Source: Aurantiochytrium sp. KH105
Taxonomy: Eukaryota; Sar; Bigyra; Thraustochytrida; Thraustochytriidae
DNA length: 41,557 nt
Reading direction: 5' to 3'
NCBI GenBank assembly: GCA_003116975.1
Contig: BGKB01000293.1
Span: 1-41,557, forward strand
Shown: positions 18,130-27,770 of the stretch, piece after piece
Layout: each line of letters opens with the position of its first letter
How positions within the stretch are numbered: position 1 is the first letter of the stretch
Made by a program: the position numbers and the translations under genes
Notes under the pieces: model-generated
Told to the model about the DNA's origin: nothing
The model's input: only the letters and a program-made list of their open reading frames with translations
The model's database searches: none

Positions 18130-19449
18130 TCAGAGCTCATCTCGAGAATTGTCAAGCATACCCCTCATCGCGACAGTCATCGCGGTTTCTATGGCACGCT
18201 TGTATGTGCGTCGGTAATCAATGGCCAAATGAAGCATCGTTTCTTTTCCAAATGTATGACTCTGGTTCACATTCGGGAAAGAAGACGCGGTAAACGATGA
18301 AAGCAAAGCCTCGTCTTCGTCTGCCGTCGTAGGCAAGCTTTGGAGAAAGGCCCTCGCAGCACCGGCAAACTCTGCGAGCTGCTCCATGGACAAAGAAGCT
18401 GTCCGCGCCGCGGCTGCGGCACTGCGCTCGGCAAGAGTACGCCCTCGCCGATCATGCATTGAGATTTTCTCTGGCATGATCTCAACGACATTGTCGGGAA
18501 AGAGCAAAAAGTAGTAACGCAGGGTGTCGCCGATGCCCCAAAGCTGCGGCCAGGGTTCGACGAATCCATAATCACGGAAAAGTTCATGCGACCAGCCTTC
18601 CCCATAGCTATTGTACAGCTGCTCGCCGGCAGTCACCTTTTGCAGGGTGACGACAGCTACACTGTCCTCGCGCGCATCGATTGCGACATTACGCAAGCCA
18701 TTGTGATGATTGAGAAGATCATACACGGGAATGAGGCCGCGGTCGCTGGAACGCGTGATAAAGCTTACAAGAGCGTGAAGTTGAGACTCTTGCAAGTCTT
18801 CTTGTGGTCTTTCACCAGAGAGGCAGATTCGAATGTACCACTGGACGTGGCGTTTGCAATCTTGCGGTGGTAAACCTTGCAAGGCCTCCAAGGCTGCGTC
18901 GCTCCAGAGCATCGGTTGCGGCAATCCGCGCATGCTTCCGTCCATGCGCACATATGGAGCATACCATGGATCCGCCGTGGCCAGGATGTGCTCGTATGCG
19001 TCAATGAGCGCGCACATTCTTTTCGCGTCGTCATCGTCCGTACCGAGGCGTGAAGCCTCGCCAGACCCCCCAATAACGAGTTTCCACGGCACCACGAGGA
19101 TCTCTGTATTGGCCTCAATATCTGCGCTCGCCACGACCCCGCGAGTCCCGCTCGCCGCATCGTGCTGCAGCGACAGCCGTCGGTCTACGCGGCCATCGTG
19201 CTCGCGTACCCAGCTGGCGAGCACTTCGAACCCGTGGCTCTGCTTGGCGTCCCCGCGCATCGACGCTTCTTCTGCAGAGCAGCACAAGGTCCGCGTCAGA
19301 ACCAAGCTTGCCGTCATCAAGATCGCAGCGACGAGCAAGCGCATCGATCTTGACGCTAGTTCAACGCGCGCGGCGCGATCCTCGATCTCAAATTGGTCTT
19401 GGTCTTTCACGTTTGTCGTGCAGACGCACACGACTGACCTCGGCGCCAT
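18130..19449 (-). CDS. SET-domain protein of the SETD3/LSMT type with an N-terminal hydrophobic segment
   Basis: The 439-residue protein has the layout of SETD3/Rubisco-LSMT-type lysine (or histidine) methyltransferases. An early strand TRGVVASADIEANTEILVVP is followed by a long iSET helical insertion, the SAM/substrate core LIPVYDLLNHHNG, and YNSYGEGWSHELFRDYGFVE. A helical C-terminal substrate-binding lobe completes it. The canonical NHS is NHH here. Unusually, a hydrophobic stretch LLVAAILMTASLVLTRTL follows the in-frame Met at 19344, so the protein could enter the secretory pathway or be membrane-anchored. The start may be 19449 or 19344. Substrate unknown. Divergent from PreP with only 184 bp between starts. 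Confidence 0.85.
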   Translation of the reverse strand: MAPRSVVCVCTTNVKDQDQFEIEDRAARVELASRSMRLLVAAILMTASLVLTRTLCCSAEEASMRGDAKQSHGFEVLASWVREHDGRVDRRLSLQHDAASGTRGVVASADIEANTEILVVPWKLVIGGSGEASRLGTDDDDAKRMCALIDAYEHILATADPWYAPYVRMDGSMRGLPQPMLWSDAALEALQGLPPQDCKRHVQWYIRICLSGERPQEDLQESQLHALVSFITRSSDRGLIPVYDLLNHHNGLRNVAIDAREDSVAVVTLQKVTAGEQLYNSYGEGWSHELFRDYGFVEPWPQLWGIGDTLRYYFLLFPDNVVEIMPEKISMHDRRGRTLAERSAAAAARTASLSMEQLAEFAGAARAFLQSLPTTADEDEALLSSFTASSFPNVNQSHTFGKETMLHLAIDYRRTYKRAIETAMTVAMRGMLDNSRDEL

Positions 19450-19633
19450 GCAGGCTTGACACAACTCGCCTGTCGTCGCTTGCTGTCTAACTTTTCTTCT
19501 TTTTTGTTTGTTGTTGTCAGGTTGCTCTTGTTGTTGTTGTTGTTGTTGTTGTTGTTACTGGGCATGGCACGCATTCAATGGATAGCCTGGGAGCGACTGT
19601 GAGACAGACGCCCGGGCAGAGTACGATCGACCG
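19450..19633. promoter_or_regulatory. Short divergent promoter, SET protein / PreP
   Basis: Only 184 bp separate the start codons. Most of it is T-rich, with a TTG trinucleotide run at 19527-19556. It probably works in both directions. Confidence 0.45.
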
Positions 19634-22600
19634 ATGGCGAGGAACTTGCGCTTGAGCGCCGTAACGAGCGCGGGCGCCATGGCGGCGCGCCGCGGCATGA
19701 GCACAGCGGCCGCGCAGCGGGGCGCCGCTCGCGCCGCGGCACCGGCGTGGCTGCAGGTGGGTGGCAAGATGCACGGCTTCGAGGTCAAGGAGGTCTGCCC
19801 CGTGCCCGAGTTCGACGTGGTGGCCTACCACCTCGAGCACGAACGCACCGCGGCGCGCCACCTCCACGTGGCCTGCGACGACACCAACAATGTCTTTAGC
19901 GTGGCCTTTCGCACCCCAGCCCAAGACTCTACGGGTCTGCCGCACATTCTCGAACACACGGTGCTTTGCGGCTCGGAGCGCTTCCCCGTGCGCGATCCGT
20001 TCTTCAACATGATCAAGCGCAGCCTCAACACCTTTATGAACGCCATGACGGCCAGCGATCACACCATGTACCCGTTCGCGACGCTCAACGAAAAGGATTA
20101 CGCCAACCTCATGGACGTCTACCTTGACGCGACGCTTTTCCCGCGACTCGACAAGATGGACTTTTTGCAAGAGGGCCACCGTCTCGAGCGCGACCCGGAA
20201 GACCCGAACCGCATTGTACGGACTGGCATCGTCTACAACGAAATGAAGGGTACACTCGGAGACGCCGCCACGCTCTACCACTACCGCCTCCAGCAGGCCA
20301 CGCTTCCAGGAACGACCTATGCCAACATTAGCGGTGGCGAGCCAACGTCCATCGCCAGACTCACGCATCAGGATCTCGTCGACTTTCATCGCGTGCACTA
20401 CCATCCGAGCAACGCCATCTTCTTCACGTACGGCGACCTTCCGCTCGAGCCGCACCTCGAGCGCATCAATGAGAGCGCTCTCTCGCGCTTCAACTTTTCG
20501 CAGGACGCCTTTGACGTGCGCCAGGCCTTGGCCACCTCGCGCATCGACCATGCCAAGGTCGAGTCCGAGGTCATCGTCACGGGCCCGGCAGAGGTCATGA
20601 CCCCTCTGGATCGCCAGGCCAAGGTCGCCATTTCGCGGCCCCTGGAGCAAGACCGTCACGACGAAGAGTACCAGAACCTTGTGGGCCGTGTGCTGTCCTC
20701 GCTCCTGCTCGATGGCGCGAGCGCGCCGCTTTACGCAGCGCTCGTGGACTCGCAACTGGCGCCGGACTATGCGCCAGGCACGGGCTACGACGGATCCACC
20801 ATGCATCCCTTTGTCAGTATTGGCGTTCAGGGTGTCTCGGACAAGCCCGAAGACCTTGCGCGCATTCGCTCCACCATTGAAGAGTCGTTGGTGCACGTCG
20901 CGCGCGAAGGCTTTGACCCGCGACGTGTCGAGGCCATCCAGCACCAGACTGAGCTGGCTATGAAGCAGCCGCGAACGAACTTTGGTCTCATGGTCATGTA
21001 CGCCGTCTCGAACGCCTTTGCGCATGCGCCCTTTGCCGAGGGCGACCTCATGCGCGCCATCAACGAGAGCATGACGGTAGACGCCAAGATGGAGCGTCTT
21101 CAGTCCGAGCTGGACGCCAACCCCAATTTTTGGCAAGATGCCGTGATGCGCTTCTTTTTGCAACCCAAGGCGGACGGCTCGGGCGACCTTGAGCTGCGCG
21201 ACGATATTACGACCTTTATTATGAAGCCCGACGAGTCGTATACGCAAAAGCTCGAAGAACAGGAGCGCGAGGCCCTTGCGGAGATCGCCAAGGGCCTCAG
21301 CGCCGGCGAGTGGGAAAAAATGGATAGCGTTGCGGCCGAGCTGCAAGAGATCCAGGCCGCCGAACAGGACGTCTCGTGCCTGCCAACGCTGTCGGTGGAC
21401 GACATTCCGCGCATTCCGCAGGAGATGATTTCGGTCGACGCATCGACCCCACGTGGCCGCAACCTGACCTGGGTCGAGGACCAAAAGACGAATGGCGTCG
21501 TCTACTTTCGCACGCTCTTTGACACTTCCGACGTTCCTGCGGATCTCAAGCCGCTGCTTCCCCTGCTTGGCACTCTAATTGGCAATGTGGACACGGCCTC
21601 GCACTCGTACCAAGAGCTTAGCGTGGATCTCAACCTTGCTTGTGGCGGCGTGGGCGTGGCTTCGCCCGTGCTCTCATGGTACGGCCAAGGCGCAGAGGCC
21701 ACTGCGCTCGAGCCCTCGAATCACCGTCTTCTCGATTCGGCGCGCGGCCTCACGCGCTACCGCGAATGTGTCTCCGTCTCGTCGCGGGCTTTGGCGCGCA
21801 ATTTGGACCGCACGATTGACCTCGTGGGTGACATGCTCACGACGTCGGATTTTGGTGGCAACCTTCACCACGTGGAGAGCATCCTCGCCACGAGCCTGAA
21901 CGCCGCCACCTCGGGACTTTCCAATGACGCTCTCGGCTACGCGCGTCGTTGGTCGCTCGCCTCGCTCGGCGGCGAGCACGCCAAGCGAGAGGCGCTTGCT
22001 GGCCTGAGTCAGGTTTCTTTGCTCCAGCGCTGCGTCGCCGATCCGCGCGGAACAGTGGATCGTCTTCAGGCTTTGCTCCGTGCTGTTTTTCGCGAAGAGG
22101 CCATGACCATGAATGTGGTCGCTGGCGGCACGGAGATTGACGAGTCTGCGGTGCGCGCCTCGCTGGATGGTCTGTGGGGCCGTCTTCAGGACCACAATGG
22201 TGCCGCGGTGGACGCAGATCTGACTCAGGGCGGGCCAGCTGCGGGCATGCTTGCCTCGATCGAGGCCCGGACCGCCATGGATGCCACATACATTCCGCTT
22301 TCCATCTCGGTTCACAACTGCACGGCCGCGCTGCCCACCGAAGTGTGCTGGGGCCACCCGGACGACGCTGCCATGATGGTGCTGGCGCAGGTTGCCTCGA
22401 GCAACTTTCTGCACCAGCGCATTCGTGAGCAGGGTGGCGCCTACGGCGGCGGTGCCGCGCACGATCTTGGGGGTCTTTTCATGATGCACTCGTACTATGA
22501 TCCGAACGCCGAGGACACCTTGCGGGTTTTTGCCGAGGCGCTGCAGTGGATGTGCGACGGCGCCAAATTCTCGGAGCGCGACGTGGAGGAGGCCATTTTG

Positions 22601-22897
22601 TCCGTCTTTGGCAGCCTTGACGCGCCTCAGAGCGTGAGTACCAAGGGCACGGGGCCTTTTGTGCATGGTGTTTCCCCGGAGGCGCGTCTTGAGAACCGCG
22701 CGCGATTCTTTGAGCTGTCCAAGTCCAAGCTCGTCGACGTTGCGAACCGTCATCTCGGCAAGTTCGCTGGCAACACGGACCTCTTCCTCGCGGGTCCGGA
22801 ATCGGGCGGTCATCCGGGCTGCGTCGCGGTCGCGGGCAACAAGAGCACTCTCTTTGCTGAGAACCTTCAGGGCTGGTCTACGTACAAGTTTGATTAA
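19634..22897 (+). CDS. PITRM1: Mitochondrial presequence protease PreP (M16C metalloprotease)
   Basis: At 1087 residues this matches PITRM1/PreP/Cym1, the zinc peptidase that degrades cleaved presequences and other peptides in the mitochondrial matrix. The N-terminus (residues 1-40) is Arg/Ala-rich with no early acidic residues, as in a presequence. The inverted zinc motif HILEH lies at 104-108 within GLPHILEHTVLCGSERFPVRDPF, followed by LNTFMNAMTASDHTMYPFAT. The M16C-associated linker (around residues 530-610) and the inactive C-terminal half with REQGGAYGGGA are present. Single exon, start in context CGACCGATGG. Confidence 0.96.
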   Translation: MARNLRLSAVTSAGAMAARRGMSTAAAQRGAARAAAPAWLQVGGKMHGFEVKEVCPVPEFDVVAYHLEHERTAARHLHVACDDTNNVFSVAFRTPAQDSTGLPHILEHTVLCGSERFPVRDPFFNMIKRSLNTFMNAMTASDHTMYPFATLNEKDYANLMDVYLDATLFPRLDKMDFLQEGHRLERDPEDPNRIVRTGIVYNEMKGTLGDAATLYHYRLQQATLPGTTYANISGGEPTSIARLTHQDLVDFHRVHYHPSNAIFFTYGDLPLEPHLERINESALSRFNFSQDAFDVRQALATSRIDHAKVESEVIVTGPAEVMTPLDRQAKVAISRPLEQDRHDEEYQNLVGRVLSSLLLDGASAPLYAALVDSQLAPDYAPGTGYDGSTMHPFVSIGVQGVSDKPEDLARIRSTIEESLVHVAREGFDPRRVEAIQHQTELAMKQPRTNFGLMVMYAVSNAFAHAPFAEGDLMRAINESMTVDAKMERLQSELDANPNFWQDAVMRFFLQPKADGSGDLELRDDITTFIMKPDESYTQKLEEQEREALAEIAKGLSAGEWEKMDSVAAELQEIQAAEQDVSCLPTLSVDDIPRIPQEMISVDASTPRGRNLTWVEDQKTNGVVYFRTLFDTSDVPADLKPLLPLLGTLIGNVDTASHSYQELSVDLNLACGGVGVASPVLSWYGQGAEATALEPSNHRLLDSARGLTRYRECVSVSSRALARNLDRTIDLVGDMLTTSDFGGNLHHVESILATSLNAATSGLSNDALGYARRWSLASLGGEHAKREALAGLSQVSLLQRCVADPRGTVDRLQALLRAVFREEAMTMNVVAGGTEIDESAVRASLDGLWGRLQDHNGAAVDADLTQGGPAAGMLASIEARTAMDATYIPLSISVHNCTAALPTEVCWGHPDDAAMMVLAQVASSNFLHQRIREQGGAYGGGAAHDLGGLFMMHSYYDPNAEDTLRVFAEALQWMCDGAKFSERDVEEAILSVFGSLDAPQSVSTKGTGPFVHGVSPEARLENRARFFELSKSKLVDVANRHLGKFAGNTDLFLAGPESGGHPGCVAVAGNKSTLFAENLQGWSTYKFD

Positions 22898-23058
22898 TCT
22901 TGCGATTGATTCCTACCATTGTGTCAGTCTGAGTCCGAGCTGAACCTGCAACTAGTTTTTCTTTCCTCGCTACTACTTTACTTGCCAACAATTATTTCTT
23001 CTTTCTATTCAACCATGACAAGAAGCTTGCGTCGTCGTATCGTCGCCAAATTTTTATT

Positions 23059-23510
23059 TTAAGACCGTCTCCACGTAAGACCAGGAGACGATTTCCCATA
23101 TTGGTGTACGGAGATTTGGCACTCGCGATATTCCGCACTTCAGCCAATCGCCTCGCCGGCGCGCAGGCTCGCTCCGCCGCCGCCTGGCTGCCCAGAACAC
23201 CCGGCGGCACGGCCGTGCAAGCCTTCGTTGTAAAGTTGTGTCACCCCCCTTTTTTCACCTCATGCGTCTAATCATCGACGATGGACCAGCGCAGAACTGC
23301 GCGAAAGGGCGACTNCACCCCACGCGGCCCGCAAACGCGATAACTTTCCGTCTACGAAATTTCGTGGCTCGAAAAGACCAGATTCGCGCTCTCCAGGCCA
23401 AGCCGAAGCCAGGCGTCCTCGCCGCGGTCTGCGAAACGCAAGTGCGGATTTTCGGGTCTGTCAAATCTCCGTATATTTTTGCTCCTGCTCTTATAAAAAG
23501 ACGGTCTTAA
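23059..23510. mobile_element. MITE-like non-autonomous DNA transposon, 452 bp
   Basis: The element begins TTAAGACCGTCT (23059-23070) and ends AGACGGTCTTAA (23499-23510), a perfect 12-bp inverted repeat. Inside, the arms continue as an imperfect inverted repeat: TACGGAGATTTG at 23107-23118 faces the complement CAAATCTCCGTA at 23462-23473, and CCGCACTT near 23133 faces AAGTGCGG near 23440. No transposase frame is present. TTAA at both ends would fit a piggyBac-type target site, or TA a Tc1/mariner type; the superfamily cannot be decided from one copy. The unresolved base at 23315 lies inside. Confidence 0.75.
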
Positions 23511-23512
23511 TT

Positions 23513-23552
23513 AAAGCAAAGCAAAGCAAAGCAAAGCAAAGCAAAGCAAAGC
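23513..23552. repeat. AAAGC microsatellite, eight units
   Basis: Eight AAAGC units run directly from the right end of the MITE-like element. Confidence 0.9.
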
Positions 23553-24524
23553 ATCGCATTGCATTGCCAAATATAGCTTAGGCAGCCGTGCGCTCACAGT
23601 CGATCAGAAACGCATGCCTTGCTTTGCATTCGCCGATCAAACGGCTCAGGCAACCACCTCCTTTTGTTTTAAAAAAAAAAACTTGTATTGCAATCGAACA
23701 AAACGTCGGGCGCTGCTCTCACTCATCTCATAAATCAAGTCACCAAGCTCCACCCACGAGTCTTGAGCCCGCCGCACGTCGCTGTCGCTGTCGCTGCAAG
23801 CTACCTCTTCCGGGTTGCTCTCAGGGCAGGTCGCAACACAGCGCCTTCAATTGGTCCGTCCCACGGCAGTGACCTCGCCCTAAAATCTCGTGGGACGCGC
23901 CCGCCGCAAGGCGAGGCGGTAAGTACAGCCAGGTGTGAGCTACAGCTACACTATACGCAGACATGCGCCACGCTCGAGATCAGGACCAGCGACGTGCGAT
24001 TGCAGTGCAGACGCCGGGACAATTGATAACTCGGCCCTCTGGGTCCCGCCGCACTGCTGCTCGTGCCGCAGCCGCGCGCAACAGCGCCGCATGGCGCGTC
24101 CCACCCCTCTGCCAGTACCGTGCACGATATCTTGTTCTGCGCCCAGGCCGGCAAAAGTGACCGGGAAAAGTAAAAAAAGCAAGCGATGCGAGCAAAATTT
24201 TGCAAAGATACGAGTTTCACTTTCCTGCACGCACCTCGACCCTAGCCCCACCCACGCGAAACCCTACGCCCTTGCCGGCTGAAATCCTCGCCGCCGACTG
24301 CAGCACATACATAACACCGCCGCGAGGCGCAGCGCAGCAGCAGCTGCAGCAGCGTCTGGGCATCGCATCGCGGGCGAGGAAGGCGGCCTCGCTCACGAGG
24401 AGGAGCAACGAGCGCTCTCCGCCTCGACTCCACGCGCTATCGATAAGCTTGGCGGCCTCCTCCTTCCGCGAGAGAGACCCGCCTTTGTCTATTTCCCCGG
24501 CCTTGCTGCAGCCTCTCCGGCACT

Positions 24525-24572
24525 TCGCGCGCCGCCCATTCTCCACTTGCGCGCCGCCCATTCCCCACTTGC
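24525..24572. repeat. GC-rich motif cluster A (two tandem copies)
   Basis: The phrase CGCGCCGCCCATTCYCCACTTG occurs twice in tandem. Related copies occur 560 bp downstream at 25087-25156. Confidence 0.65.
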
Positions 24573-25003
24573 CGCCCCCCCTGCATCCCCCAGACTCGCG
24601 CGCTGCCCCCCTTCCGCTGCCCCCCTCCCTTCGCGGCCTGCCGCGGCGCGGAACGACGCGGCACGCGGCGGGGACACCGGCGGCGCGTCCCCTGCCTGAG
24701 GGCGGGCCTATAAATGAATGCAGCTTACTTACATTACGAGCTGCCTGCGTCCTGCGCCTCGCCCGCTTGCCCCCTGCCACAGTGTCACCAGCCAGCTCCT
24801 ACGTCTGCGCTCGGCCTCGCTATCCTCACCCGCTTCTGCGCCGGCGTCGTCCGTGGCCGGCGCCGCGCGGCCAGGCGCGGGCGGCGCGCACGCACGCATG
24901 GCGCCCCGCCTTCTCGCGGCGCTGCGAGTCGTGTCGACCGGGATTTCGAGGAGCTCCGCATCGCTTTCCTCTGCCTGCTGCTGATTACCCGCCTTTACCT
25001 TAT

Positions 25004-25039
25004 TTTACTTTACTTTACTTTACTTTACTTTACTTTACT
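25004..25039. repeat. TTTAC microsatellite
   Basis: Seven consecutive TTTAC units. Confidence 0.9.
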
Positions 25040-25086
25040 ACCATGCCTCGCTCGGGGTTTCCAGGTTGCGCCCTGCGGCGGAGGCC

Positions 25087-25156
25087 CACTTGCGCGCGGC
25101 CATTCCGCACTTGCCCGCGGCCATTCCGCACTTGCGCGCCGCCGCTGCAAGTGCGG
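25087..25156. repeat. GC-rich motif cluster B with hairpin
   Basis: Copies of GCGCGGCCATTCCGCACTTG recur in tandem. The last copy forms a perfect 9-bp hairpin: CCGCACTTG (25126-25134) pairs with CAAGTGCGG (25148-25156) over a 13-nt loop. Confidence 0.65.
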
Positions 25157-25549
25157 CTCACCGGCTCCGACTTTGTGGCGCCGCCATGCGCGAACACTGA
25201 TGTGAAGCAAGGGGCAGCGACACGCAGAGAGAGAGAGAGAGAGGAGGAAGGGAGGAAGGAGGGGAAGGAGCAGCGCAGCACTGCGCCGGCCAGTCCGCTA
25301 TCGCCCGCCTCGACTCGACCTCCTCGCGCCGACCCGAGCGGTAGCAGACCCCGAGCCCGCCCGCCCGCACGCACGCCCGCACGCACGCACGTACGCGCGA
25401 GCACGTAGCGCCGGCCTGCACGCAGCAGACGCGCGAGCGAGCAAGCAAGCAAGCCTGCCTTGGCAACCTCCGACCTCGCGTCCGTCCATTTGTTCATTTA
25501 CACGCTCGTCGCGAAGCGAAGCGTACCGAGCTAACCCGAGCACGTCAAG

Positions 25550-27220
25550 ATGCAGCGCGCAGCCTCGCAGGTGATCACCAAGTGCCCGTTCATCAAGAGC
25601 GGCGCACTCAGCGACAAGACCATCAAGAACCAGGATGTCATGCGCGGCGCCGCCTCGCTGTGCCCCCACATGGCCAAGGTCATGGGCACCGAGGTTGGCC
25701 CCGAGGCCGCCAAGATGCAGGCGCCCGCCCAGCCCTGCGAGGGATGCCCCTGCAAGTCGGCCCAGGCCGTGAGCCAGGCATGCAGCAAGCACGCCGTCCC
25801 CGAGGCCAAGCCTGCTGCCGCCGCCGCCGCCGCCAAGGTCGAGCCCCAGCAGCGCTACAACGCCCTCTTCGCTGGTGAGGTCGAAAAGGTCAAGCGCGAG
25901 GGTCGCTACCGCGTCTTTGCCGACCTCGAGCGCAAGGCCGGACAATTCCCCGTGGCCACCTGCCACAACGCCAAGACTGGCGAACCCATGACCATCACCG
26001 GATGGTGCTCCAATGACTACCTTGCCATGGGCCAAAACCCCAAGGTCGTCGAGGCCATGGTCAAGGCCGCGCGCGAAACCGGCGCTGGAGCCGGCGGTAC
26101 CCGCAACATCAGCGGCACCAACCACTACCACGTCCTGCTCGAGGAGGAGCTCGCCGCCCTTCACAACAAGGAGGCCGCCCTCGTCTTCTCGAGCTGCTTC
26201 GTGGCCAACGAGACCACGCTCACCACCATGTCCAAGATGCTTCCGGACTCGATCCTTCTTTCGGACCAGTTCAACCACGCAAGCATGATTCAGGGCATTC
26301 GCAACGGAACCTGGGCCCGCAAGATCTACCGTCACAACGATCTCGATCACCTCGAGTCCCTGCTTCGCGAGCTTCCTTACGAAAAGAACAAGGTCATTGC
26401 TTTCGAGAGCGTCAACTCCATGGAGGGCACTGTCGCGCCCATCAGCGACATCGCTTACCTGGCCAAGCGCTACAACGCGCTCACCTTTAACGACGAGGTC
26501 CACGCTGTGGGCATGTACGGCAAGCAGGGCGGTGGTGTCGCCCAGCGCGATGGCGTCGAGGACGGCATCGACATCATCTCGGGCACCCTGGGCAAGGCCT
26601 TTGGTGTCGTTGGTGGCTACGTCACCGGCTCGGCCTCCTTCATTGATGCCATGCGCTCCGTGTGCCCTGGCTTCATCTTTACCACGGCCATCCCTCCCCC
26701 CGTCGCGGCTGCAGCTCTCACGTCGATCCGCCACCTCCGCGAGTCCAACGATGAGCGCGTCGCCATGCATAAGAACGCGCGCATGTTCCAGGCGCGTCTT
26801 CGCGCAAACGGCTTTCCCATGCTCCCCACCGTCTCCCATGTAACTCCTGTCCTTGTCGGTGACTCCATCAAGGTCAAGCAGGTCACCGATAAACTTCTCA
26901 ACGAGTACGGCATCTACCTCCAGCCCATCAACTACCCCACTGTTCCCCGCGGCACGGAGCGTCTTCGCATCACCCCGGCCCCTGTTCACACCCCTGAGAT
27001 GATGGACCGTCTCATTTTCGCGCTCAACCAGATCTGGGATGAGCTCGACCTGCCCCGTGCCCAGATGCCTTCCAACCTCAACGAGCCTGCCGCCGACGGT
27101 ACTCTCGACCTTCCCCTCGATGATCTCTCTGTCGGCGCGGCCTCTTGCTACGACTTCTTCGCCGAGAACCCCGAGCTTGGCGTTCTCCCCGAGGACCAGG
27201 TCGCCTCTGCTGCGGCCTAA
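25550..27220 (+). CDS. ALAS: 5-aminolevulinate synthase (mitochondrial, C4/Shemin pathway)
   Basis: The PLP enzyme condenses glycine with succinyl-CoA to 5-aminolevulinate, the first step of heme synthesis in the mitochondrial matrix. The 556-residue protein has the alpha-oxoamine synthase core from about residue 100. [17 protein letters not shown] binds substrate, [12 protein letters not shown] carries the PLP-contacting Asp/His, and the Schiff-base lysine is K349 in SGTLGKAFG. The N-terminal 90 residues contain three Cys-Pro motifs typical of heme regulation: KCPF (Cys12), LCPH (Cys38) and GCPC (Cys66). Heme binding there blocks import or promotes turnover in animal ALAS (family knowledge). 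An acidic C-terminal tail follows. Strong codon bias to C-ending codons suggests high expression. Single exon. Confidence 0.97.
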   Translation: MQRAASQVITKCPFIKSGALSDKTIKNQDVMRGAASLCPHMAKVMGTEVGPEAAKMQAPAQPCEGCPCKSAQAVSQACSKHAVPEAKPAAAAAAAKVEPQQRYNALFAGEVEKVKREGRYRVFADLERKAGQFPVATCHNAKTGEPMTITGWCSNDYLAMGQNPKVVEAMVKAARETGAGAGGTRNISGTNHYHVLLEEELAALHNKEAALVFSSCFVANETTLTTMSKMLPDSILLSDQFNHASMIQGIRNGTWARKIYRHNDLDHLESLLRELPYEKNKVIAFESVNSMEGTVAPISDIAYLAKRYNALTFNDEVHAVGMYGKQGGGVAQRDGVEDGIDIISGTLGKAFGVVGGYVTGSASFIDAMRSVCPGFIFTTAIPPPVAAAALTSIRHLRESNDERVAMHKNARMFQARLRANGFPMLPTVSHVTPVLVGDSIKVKQVTDKLLNEYGIYLQPINYPTVPRGTERLRITPAPVHTPEMMDRLIFALNQIWDELDLPRAQMPSNLNEPAADGTLDLPLDDLSVGAASCYDFFAENPELGVLPEDQVASAAA

Positions 27221-27770
27221 ACAAACTCCTCTCGACACCCTACCACCCTCTTTTTAATTTACAGCTCTCTTTCCGGGAGCACACTTCAAGTCAACTCAAC
27301 TCAGCTCGATCCGAGCATAACGTCATGTCCGCGCAATGCGCGCTTTTCCTCCTTTTTTTCTCCTTACTTGAGCATTTCTTCTTGGGCTTGGCTTGTGATG
27401 GTTATCGACCAAATCACCAAACCCTTCACCCAAAGATCCTACATACGTGCGCTGGAACATAAGAGAGAGACAATTTTGCTCGTGCTTCCTCTTCGCAATG
27501 TATACGTATTTACAACTTCTCCCGCTTCTTCACAAACGCGTAAACTCGTATGTCCAGCTTGACTATAGGCCTATTAGACCATTTCTTTTTCTCAAAGAGA
27601 AGAACAAATTCTTTTGTCGGGATGATTTTAAAATGGCCGAACGGACACTTGTGCTCGTCCGAAGCGCGGTCACTCGCGCGCGCAACAATATAGTTTGCAG
27701 TGAGCGCGCGCGCGCAAAAGCACCAGACCGCGCCTTCCACGCGCGCGCGTAGTCCGTTTCCGCGCAGACA
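27221..27770. other. ALAS 3' region and dynein LIC upstream region
   Basis: 550 bp. The first part is T-rich 3' UTR-like; the last 120 bases include CGCGCGCG-rich tracts just upstream of the next start. No gene seen. Confidence 0.5.

Larger units (their letters stand above)
22898..25549. other. Gene-poor 2.65-kb region upstream of ALA synthase
   Basis: I see no real gene. Contents in order: PreP 3' UTR; a MITE-like element (23059-23510); an AAAGC microsatellite; A- and T-rich patches; a possible 5'-UTR splice donor GGTAAGTACA near 23910; two clusters of a GC-rich motif (24525-24572, 25087-25156); a TTTAC microsatellite; and a GA-rich tract (25227-25265) before the ALAS leader. Long open frames across 24200-25408 are Pro/Arg/Ala-rich composition artefacts. 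Confidence 0.55.

Noticed and set aside
19517..21484. 655-codon minus-strand ORF
   Set aside because: Antisense shadow of PreP; His/Val/Arg-rich with no motif.
24200..25408. 402-codon plus-strand ORF upstream of ALAS
   Set aside because: Pro/Arg/Ala low complexity that runs through microsatellites; no Met-led domain or motif.
25298..27238. 646-codon minus-strand ORF
   Set aside because: Antisense shadow of the strongly biased ALAS gene, whose sense frame is an unmistakable enzyme.
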